Positions 1 through 5,056 of a stretch of 5,056 nt of DNA are shown here, piece by piece; the stretch's first letter is position 1, and the number at the start of each line of letters is the position of its first letter. Origin of the DNA: Verrucomicrobiaceae bacterium (GTDB lineage Bacteria; Verrucomicrobiota; Verrucomicrobiae; Verrucomicrobiales; Akkermansiaceae); contig CANBTO010000431.1 of the NCBI GenBank assembly GCA_947372405.1, positions 1 through 5,056 on the forward strand, given 5' to 3'. Position numbers and translations under genes: made by a program. The notes under the pieces were generated by a model, which was not told the origin of the DNA, made no database searches, and saw nothing but the letters and a program-made list of their open reading frames with translations.

Positions 1-2424
1 CTCACCCAGCATGGTTTTGAGGTGCCATGGGGTTTCGTGGTGTCGCCTGCGGCCTACCGGGATTTCATCGGATCCAATGAGCTGTTAGCAAAGATGATTC
101 GGGATCTTCCCGTGGATCAGCCGTCGTTGCTGGTGGAGCACGCCGGGCGCTTGAGAGAGGCGTTGCAACAGTTGCCGATGCCGGTAACGCTGCTCGACGA
201 AGTGGCATTGTTGCTTGCCGATGAATCCGCATCGCAGGGATTCGCCGTGCGGTCCTCATCGACCATGGAAGACCTTGCCAGCGCCGCATTCGCCGGGCAG
301 CACGACACGTTTCTCAATGTGACGGGCGCGGAACAGATCGTGGACCGGATCAAGGCTTGCTATCTTTCGTTGTGGCACGACCGCGCCATCGCTTATCGCC
401 AGCAGCAGGGGTTTGCGCACGCGCTGGCGGAAATGGCCGTCGTTGTACAACGGATGATTCCCTGTGATGTTGCGGGTGTCGGCTTCAGCATCAACCCGGT
501 TTCAGGTGACATTGGCGAGAGTGTGATCAATGCAAATCATGGGCTCGGAGAGTCGGTTGTCAGCGGCGATGGCGAGGTGGATCAGTTCCAAATCGACCGG
601 AAAACCGGGATCGTTCGCAAGGCGCACATCGCGCGCAAGACCCGTAAAATCGTGGTGTCGGCGGGTGGCACCGAGGAAGTCGAGATCAGCGGGGATGAGG
701 CGGAAAATTCCTGTCTGGATGAATCGCAGTTGGTCCGGTTGGCAAAGCTGCTAGAGCGGGTTGAGGGCCATTACCGTTTTCCGCAGGACATCGAATGGGG
801 CTTTGCGGGGGAGCAACTCTGGCTGCTGCAGTCACGGCCGATCACCACGATTCCAGCGCGTTGGACGCGAGATGAATCGGCGGAGCGGTTTCCAAATGTG
901 ATCACGCCGCTGACCTGGGATTTCGTTGAAAGCGGATTCCACGAGTCGCTGGCGTATTCCTTCCGGCTGATGGGATATCCACCGTTCGCGGGCAAGTGGT
1001 TTGCAAGGATCGATCACTATATTTATGGCAATCAGAACGCCGTCGCGATTTATGGTGCGCGTTCGCCTTTTGTGTTCAACAGCTTCGATGAACTCTTGCC
1101 TCAGATTCCACAGCTTCGCGAAGAGCTCCGCTGGGTGCAGGACCTTCCGGTGGCCTGGATGCGTGACCTTGATTCGTATCTCATCAAGATCGGTGAGTTC
1201 ATGCAGGCACCGCTGGCGACCATGGACGAGGCCGAACTGTGGCGGCATGTGCGCGAGGTGGTGGATCACGGTGCCCGTTATTTCAGGCCCAACATCGCCA
1301 TTTCGATCAGCCAGGGAGTGCTTTGCAGGGTCTTGATGAGGTTGATCACTCTGGCGGTCGGGGCCGGCGAGGCCCGCGAACTTTTTGATGGTCTGCTTGC
1401 ATGGTGCGAGACCAAAACGGGACAAATCAACAAGGAGTTGTTCGACCTTGCACGGATGATCCGCGCGACACCGGGATTGGCCTCCGTGATGGACGAGAAT
1501 GATTCGCGGGCCATCATTGCCCGGAGCTCGCTCGAACGATTTCCTGAATTCCAAGAGCGCTTTCAAAAGTTTCTACAGGATCACGGTCACCGCGAAATCG
1601 ACTTCGACGCCTATCAGCCGCCCTGGGCCGAGGCTCCGTGGGTGGTGTTGGACAACCTGCGGATGATTCTTCAAACCCCGATGGGAGAGTCTCCCGCGCA
1701 TCACCAACGGGAGTTGAAAATTGCCGCCCATCGTGCGGAACTCCGTTTGTTCAATCTAGTGCCGGAGCCCATGAGATTCTTCGTTTACGAGACCCTGCGG
1801 CTGGCCCGTGCCTATACCAGTCTTGACGACCTTGAGCACTATCAGACGACCCGCTTGAACCGACCGTTGCGAAGCGGATTGCGCGCCTTGGGCGAAAGGT
1901 TGGTGGCGCGGAAAGTCGTCGATGAACCGATGGATGTTTTCTTCGCCCATGCGGCGCAGATTGAGGCCGCGATTCTATCAGATACAAGTGAAGGCTGGGA
2001 GACACTGCGCGGGCAGATTCATGAGCAGAAGACTGCGTATGGGGTCGATGCCCAGAGGGTACCGGAGTGGGTTCTGGGTGAAGCCCCTGCCGAAGTGACG
2101 GGTGGCGACTGCCTGGAGGGTTTGCCGGGTAGTGCCGGGTTGGCGGAAGGGGAGGTCCATGTGATTCACAGCTCGGAGGATTTCGCGCGGTTTCCGAAAG
2201 GAGCGGTCTTGGTGGCACGCACTACGAATCCTTCCTGGACGCCGCTATTTTACAGTGCATGTGCGGTGATCACGGAGAGCGGCGGGCCACTTTCGCACGG
2301 TGCGGTGACGGCGCGGGAAATGAGAATACCGGCGGTGATGAGCGTGCGCGGATGTCTGAGTCGCTTGGTCAATGGCCAGCGGGTGCGGGTGGATGGCACT
2401 CATGGGCGGGTGACCCTTTTGTGA
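1..2424 (+). CDS. RPH-like / PEP synthase-superfamily phosphotransferase (ATP-grasp + C-terminal phosphohistidine domain), 5' partial
   Basis: The reading frame is open from base 1 to the TGA at 2422-2424, giving 807 visible residues. GTG at 22 is internal, because the codons before it (LTQHGFE) continue the family's conserved N-terminus. About 30 residues are missing, including the ATP-binding Lys in the GGKG motif. Numbering from base 1, residues 1-283 form a PPDK/PEP-synthase ATP-grasp domain: RSSSTMED (84-91), FAGQHD (97-102), INPVSGD (164-170), GLGESVVSG (181-189) and DIEW...LLQSRPIT (263-282; Glu265, Gln277 and Arg279 are the expected ATP/Mg ligands). A mostly helical middle domain (~287-695) opens with ERFPNVITPLTW. 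The end (~705-807) is the swivelling phosphohistidine domain, with TNPSWTPLF (742-750) and GGPLSHGAVTARE, where His766 is the presumed phosphocarrier. There is no C-terminal TIM barrel, so it is not a true PEP synthase or PPDK. Domain order and estimated full length (~840) fit rifampin phosphotransferase, which splits ATP and phosphorylates rifamycin. PigC-type ligases share the layout, so the substrate remains open. Probably cytosolic: no signal peptide or membrane segment is seen. Confidence 0.9.
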   Translation, partial: LTQHGFEVPWGFVVSPAAYRDFIGSNELLAKMIRDLPVDQPSLLVEHAGRLREALQQLPMPVTLLDEVALLLADESASQGFAVRSSSTMEDLASAAFAGQHDTFLNVTGAEQIVDRIKACYLSLWHDRAIAYRQQQGFAHALAEMAVVVQRMIPCDVAGVGFSINPVSGDIGESVINANHGLGESVVSGDGEVDQFQIDRKTGIVRKAHIARKTRKIVVSAGGTEEVEISGDEAENSCLDESQLVRLAKLLERVEGHYRFPQDIEWGFAGEQLWLLQSRPITTIPARWTRDESAERFPNVITPLTWDFVESGFHESLAYSFRLMGYPPFAGKWFARIDHYIYGNQNAVAIYGARSPFVFNSFDELLPQIPQLREELRWVQDLPVAWMRDLDSYLIKIGEFMQAPLATMDEAELWRHVREVVDHGARYFRPNIAISISQGVLCRVLMRLITLAVGAGEARELFDGLLAWCETKTGQINKELFDLARMIRATPGLASVMDENDSRAIIARSSLERFPEFQERFQKFLQDHGHREIDFDAYQPPWAEAPWVVLDNLRMILQTPMGESPAHHQRELKIAAHRAELRLFNLVPEPMRFFVYETLRLARAYTSLDDLEHYQTTRLNRPLRSGLRALGERLVARKVVDEPMDVFFAHAAQIEAAILSDTSEGWETLRGQIHEQKTAYGVDAQRVPEWVLGEAPAEVTGGDCLEGLPGSAGLAEGEVHVIHSSEDFARFPKGAVLVARTTNPSWTPLFYSACAVITESGGPLSHGAVTAREMRIPAVMSVRGCLSRLVNGQRVRVDGTHGRVTLL
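2278..2340 (+). other. Phosphohistidine active-site motif of the RPH-like enzyme
   Basis: These bases encode SGGPLSHGAVTARE followed by an IPAV segment. This is the signature of the PEP-utilising mobile (swivelling) domain, where one His accepts phosphate from the ATP-grasp domain and passes it to the substrate. The His codon is CAC at 2296-2298 (residue 766 of the visible protein); it corresponds to the catalytic His of Listeria RPH. All key positions (paired Gly, Ser-His, Ala-Arg-Glu, Ile-Pro-Ala-Val) are intact, so the enzyme looks catalytically competent. The assignment rests on motif recognition alone. Confidence 0.85.
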
Positions 2425-2487
2425 AACGTGCTGTCGCTCATCGCGGAAACTTAAGCCCAAATGCAGCACCCTGAAGGCCGCCCGAGT
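2425..2487. other. Short convergent intergenic region, no clear terminator
   Basis: These 63 bases separate the stop codon of the RPH-like gene (TGA, 2422-2424) from that of the outer-membrane channel gene on the other strand (2488-2490). The only symmetry I see is a 6-base inverted repeat, GTGCTG at 2428-2433 and CAGCAC at 2464-2469, with a 30-base loop and no T-run next to it on either strand. This is too weak to call an intrinsic terminator. Transcripts from both sides may end by Rho or run into each other. I see no small gene here. Confidence 0.6.
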
Positions 2488-3867
2488 TCACCATCCCCCG
2501 CCGAGGGCTTTGTAGAGATTCACGGAGTTGATAGAACGGGCGAGACGGAGGCGGATGAGTGACTGGCGGGCGGTGTAGAGATCGAGGGTGGCGGTCAGAA
2601 CCTCGAAGTAACTGTCCACGCCCTTGGTGTAGCGGGCGGTGGCGAGATCGGTGCGTTTCTGTTGGGCGGCGACGAGGCTCTCGGTGGCGGTGATGCGCTC
2701 GGCCAGGCCGCTGCGGGCTGCCAGACTATCAGCAACTTCGCGGAAGCCGGTCTGGATGGCTTTCTCGTAAGTGGCGATGCTGATTTTTTTCCCCGCTTCC
2801 GCCGCCTTGATGTAGGCGATGCCTTGGCCACCTTGGAAAATGGGGATGTTGACCTGTGGTGAGAACAACCAACTGCTGGTGCCGCTGGCGAAGAGCTGGT
2901 TCAGGCTGTGGCTGGCGGTGCCGCTGCTAGCGGTGAGGGTGATGCTGGGAAACATCGTGGCACGGGCGGCACCGATGTTGGCATTGGCGGCCCGCAACTG
3001 GTGCTCGGCCTCGCGAATGTCGGGGCGGCGGTATAACAGATCGGAGGAAACGCCAGCCCGCACATCGGCGACGAGCGCTTGATCGAGAGTGCGGCCGTTC
3101 GGCAAGTTGGCGGGTAATGCGCCACCCGCTAGGAAGACCAGCGAGTTGTTGATTTCCGTGATGCGTTGTTGAAACGTGGAGAGGTCGGCCTTGGCGGTCT
3201 GGCGCTGGACTTCCATGGAGGCGAGATCGAGTTCGGAAACGGTGCCGGCATCGAAGCGTTGTTTCATGATGCCGTAGGCCACGTTCATGCCGTCGTAGGT
3301 CTGTTGGGAAAGGGCGAGTTGTTCCCGCAACGCGCGCTCGGATAGATATTGGTTAGCGACCTCCGCAACGAGGGCGATCTGTGCACCGACGCGGGCGGCA
3401 TCGGTGGCGAAGTAGGTTTCTAACGCCACGGTATTCATGCTGCGGATCTTGCCGAAGAGATCGAGTTCGTAGGAAACGAGGCCGACGGAAACCGCATATG
3501 AGCCAGACTCAATGGCCCCGCTGCTGGAACCCGGCGCACCTAGGCCGCGTTTCCGCTCGGCGGTGCTGGCGATGCCGATGGCTGGAAACAACTCGCCACG
3601 GGAAATGGCATATTGGGCGCGGGACTGCTCGACATTTAACGCGGCGATGCGGAGGTCGCGATTGTTGGCGAGCGAAATTTCGACGAGTTTCCGCAGGCGG
3701 GGATCAGTGAAAAATTTCTGCCATGCGATGTCGGCAGAAACCTCGCCACCGGCTTTTCCGGGGAACTTGGCAGCGACTGGCGAGGCGATCGGATCGAGTT
3801 GCGGAATGAGCGAGCAGCCGCCTGTTAGGAAGGCCAGCGCGAGGATGGGAACGGGTGACTTACGCAT
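2488..3867 (-). CDS. RND efflux outer-membrane channel lipoprotein (OprM/NodT-type outer membrane factor)
   Basis: This complete gene encodes 459 residues, a normal length for the OprM/NodT/CusC family. The protein forms a trimeric barrel and periplasmic tunnel through which an RND pump exports its substrates. It starts with a short basic, hydrophobic lipoprotein signal ending at TGGC, so Cys18 is the likely acylated residue; Ser19 at +2 favours outer-membrane sorting in the E. coli rule. Two OEP (TolC-like) repeats follow, at about 45-250 and 270-455. Family landmarks are [12 protein letters not shown] (132-143), [18 protein letters not shown] (279-296), [13 protein letters not shown] (299-311), [13 protein letters not shown] (335-347) and the C-terminal LYKALGGGW. 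The ATG at 3865-3867 is supported by AGGAG nine bases upstream and by the signal peptide that begins there. The start lies inside the end of the pump gene (8-base overlap), so the two are very probably co-transcribed and translationally coupled. The family is certain; the individual substrate is not predictable. Confidence 0.95.
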   Translation of the reverse strand: MRKSPVPILALAFLTGGCSLIPQLDPIASPVAAKFPGKAGGEVSADIAWQKFFTDPRLRKLVEISLANNRDLRIAALNVEQSRAQYAISRGELFPAIGIASTAERKRGLGAPGSSSGAIESGSYAVSVGLVSYELDLFGKIRSMNTVALETYFATDAARVGAQIALVAEVANQYLSERALREQLALSQQTYDGMNVAYGIMKQRFDAGTVSELDLASMEVQRQTAKADLSTFQQRITEINNSLVFLAGGALPANLPNGRTLDQALVADVRAGVSSDLLYRRPDIREAEHQLRAANANIGAARATMFPSITLTASSGTASHSLNQLFASGTSSWLFSPQVNIPIFQGGQGIAYIKAAEAGKKISIATYEKAIQTGFREVADSLAARSGLAERITATESLVAAQQKRTDLATARYTKGVDSYFEVLTATLDLYTARQSLIRLRLARSINSVNLYKALGGGW

Positions 3868-5056
3868 GATAGATGGCTCCTGTTTCAGGTTCGGTGGCTG
3901 GGTTTTTTTTCCCGGTGCAACGTGCGACGATTTTACTCACGACCACGAAGAATACCGGGACGAGGAAGATCGCGAGAAGGGTGCCGGATACCATTCCGCC
4001 AGCCACTCCGGTGCCGATAGCGTTCTGACTGGCCGACCCCGCGCCGGTGCTAACAACCAGCGGCACGACGCCGAGGACGAAAGCCATAGAGGTCATGAGA
4101 ATCGGCCGCAGCCGGAGCCTCACGGCTTGCAGGATCGAGTCCATCAGGCCGATGCCATCTTTCTGCAAATCGAGGGCGAACTCGATGATGAGAATGGCGT
4201 TTTTCGTGGACAGGCCGACGGTGGTTAGTAGTCCGACTTTGAAATAAACATCGTTCGGCAGATCCCGGAGCGACACCGCCGCGAGCGCCCCGGCAATCCC
4301 TAACGGCACCACCATGATGACCGCGACCGGGATCGACCAGCTTTCATAAAGCGCAGCGAGGCAGAGGAAAACAATCAAGAGCGAGACCCCATAAAGCAAC
4401 GGTGCCTGGTTGCCGGAAATCCGCTCTTCCAACGACTGGCCGGACCACTCGAAGCCGATGCCGGGCGGGAGCTGGGCCGCCATTTTTTCCATCTCATTCA
4501 TCGCATCCCCCGAGCTCAGTCCCGGTGCCGCCTGCCCTACGATGTTCACGGCAGGCAGGCCGTTGTAACGCTGGAGCTGCGGCGAACCATACGACCATGA
4601 GACCTTGGTCACGGCCGACAGAGGCACCATGCCGCCCGCTTTGTTGCGGACGAAAACCTTGCCGATGTCCTCCGGCGTCATCCGGAATTGCGCGTCTAAC
4701 TGGACGATCACCCTCTGCACTCGCGGGCCGTTGACGAAGTTGTTCACGTAGCTGGAGCCGAACGCCGTCTGCATGGTCGTGTTGATTTCTGCTAGAGAAA
4801 CTCCGAGCGCACTGGCCTTATCCTGATCCAGCTCGATCTTCATCTGCGCCGCATCGTTGAGGCCCTGCGGGCGGACGCCTAGGAGTTTGGGATTTTGCGC
4901 CGCCATTCCTAACAACTGGCCCTTCGCCCCATCCAGCACGGCGTGGCCGACACCACCGACATCCTGCAACCAAAAATCAAAGCCGGACGAGGTTCCCAGC
5001 TCGGGAATGGCCGGTGGATTGACTGGGAAAACGATAGCGTCCTTGATCCCGCTGAG
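3860..5056 (-). CDS. acrB: AcrB-type RND multidrug efflux pump (HAE1 family), C-terminal part, 5' partial
   Basis: The frame is open from the right edge (first full codon CTC at 5056-5054) to TAA at 3862-3860, giving 398 residues. The TTG at 4969-4967 is an internal Leu in FDFWLQD, not a start. From memory the segment aligns almost without gaps to E. coli AcrB from about residue 655 to the C-terminus, so roughly 650 residues are missing. The protein is an inner-membrane proton/drug antiporter. Visible parts are the second half of the periplasmic porter and docking region (residues 1 to ~215; [35 protein letters not shown]), then TM8 (~[15 protein letters not shown]), TM9 ([17 protein letters not shown]), TM10 ([20 protein letters not shown]), TM11 ([19 protein letters not shown]) and TM12 ([16 protein letters not shown]). 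The TM10 Lys285, Arg315 and Thr322 match AcrB Lys940, Arg971 and Thr978 of the proton relay; the two TM4 Asp partners lie off-window. The gene overlaps the downstream channel gene by 8 bases. The adaptor gene is expected upstream. The symbol marks the family; orthology to E. coli acrB is not proven. Confidence 0.95.
   Translation of the reverse strand, partial: LSGIKDAIVFPVNPPAIPELGTSSGFDFWLQDVGGVGHAVLDGAKGQLLGMAAQNPKLLGVRPQGLNDAAQMKIELDQDKASALGVSLAEINTTMQTAFGSSYVNNFVNGPRVQRVIVQLDAQFRMTPEDIGKVFVRNKAGGMVPLSAVTKVSWSYGSPQLQRYNGLPAVNIVGQAAPGLSSGDAMNEMEKMAAQLPPGIGFEWSGQSLEERISGNQAPLLYGVSLLIVFLCLAALYESWSIPVAVIMVVPLGIAGALAAVSLRDLPNDVYFKVGLLTTVGLSTKNAILIIEFALDLQKDGIGLMDSILQAVRLRLRPILMTSMAFVLGVVPLVVSTGAGSASQNAIGTGVAGGMVSGTLLAIFLVPVFFVVVSKIVARCTGKKNPATEPETGAIYHA
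3877..3881 (-). promoter_or_regulatory. Ribosome binding site of the outer-membrane channel gene
   Basis: The minus strand reads AGGAG here, nine bases before the ATG at 3867-3865. It lies inside the last codons of the pump gene, as expected for tightly packed co-translated genes, and it supports the chosen start. No other ATG, GTG or TTG start is visible in this frame between the pump's A-run and the ATG. Confidence 0.75.
3903..3910 (-). repeat. A8 homopolymer with in-frame A_AAA_AAC slippery heptamer near the pump 3' end
   Basis: The coding strand has eight consecutive A's followed by C, read as GGG AAA AAA AAC (GKKN), 13 codons before the pump stop codon. The last seven bases form A_AAA_AAC in the pump's frame, a classic -1 slippery heptamer. 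A -1 shift would reach TGA after five further codons (PSHRT), shortening the cytoplasmic tail slightly. Removing one A would instead join the pump to the channel's frame with no intervening stop. The run and the reading frames are seen directly; any biological slippage is unproven. Confidence 0.6.

Noticed and set aside
22..24. GTG as the start of the RPH-like gene
   Set aside because: The preceding codons are open to the window edge and encode conserved N-terminal residues (LTQHGFE before VPWGFVV). The real start is upstream of base 1.
832..1566. 244-codon open frame on the minus strand inside the RPH-like gene
   Set aside because: It lies wholly antisense to a gene with clear family motifs, and its translation (rich in Arg, His and Pro, with no recognisable motif) looks like a reading-frame shadow.
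1..2424. Calling the left gene PEP synthase (ppsA) or PPDK
   Set aside because: Those enzymes have the phosphohistidine domain in the middle, followed by a C-terminal TIM barrel. Here the protein ends right after the phosphohistidine domain.
2428..2469. GTGCTG / CAGCAC inverted repeat as a bidirectional terminator
   Set aside because: The stem is only six bases, the loop is 30 bases, and there is no adjacent T-run on either strand. This could easily be chance.
2421..2474. Small open frame in the intergenic gap starting at GTG 2421
   Set aside because: It is about 17 codons long, has no ribosome binding site, overlaps the stop region of the RPH-like gene, and has no recognisable product.
3512..4228. 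238-codon open frame on the plus strand across the channel/pump junction
   Set aside because: It runs antisense to two well-supported genes. Its translation is low-complexity and charged, with no family resemblance.
4967..4969. TTG as the start of the pump gene
   Set aside because: The frame continues upstream to the window edge with clear AcrB sequence ([18 protein letters not shown]). This Leu is internal.

Overview
The window carries three protein-coding genes in a convergent layout and almost no spare DNA. The left half (1-2424, + strand) is one long gene, cut off at its 5' end by the window edge. It encodes an enzyme of the PEP synthase / rifampin phosphotransferase (RPH) superfamily. 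The right half (2488-5056, - strand) is the 3' part of a multidrug-efflux operon: the C-terminal ~398 residues of an AcrB-type RND pump (5' end cut by the right edge), followed by a complete OprM/NodT-type outer-membrane channel lipoprotein. The pump and channel genes overlap by 8 bases. Only 63 bases (2425-2487) separate the two convergent units.

Organism: an RND pump plus a lipoprotein outer-membrane factor means a diderm (Gram-negative) bacterium. The DNA is moderately GC-rich by eye, with compact gene packing. I cannot assign a phylum from the sequence. A proteobacterium or a member of the Verrucomicrobiota/PVC group would both fit, and this is only a guess.

How the genes work together: the pump and channel are two of the three parts of a tripartite drug/proton antiporter spanning the inner membrane, periplasm and outer membrane. 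The third part, the periplasmic adaptor (AcrA/MexA type), is not in the window. It would be expected upstream of the pump, beyond base 5056. The left-hand enzyme has an N-terminal ATP-grasp domain, a long middle domain and a C-terminal swivelling phosphohistidine domain, and it lacks the PEP/pyruvate TIM barrel of true PEP synthase. That is the domain order of RPH and of the prodigiosin ligase PigC. Its substrate cannot be read from the sequence. Being next to an efflux operon is suggestive of a resistance role but is not evidence of one, since the two units are on opposite strands.

I found no RNA genes, mobile elements, CRISPR arrays or long repeats. The points most worth following up are the unassigned substrate of the RPH-like enzyme and an in-frame run of eight A's near the 3' end of the pump gene. 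Loss of one A there would fuse the pump to the outer-membrane channel.
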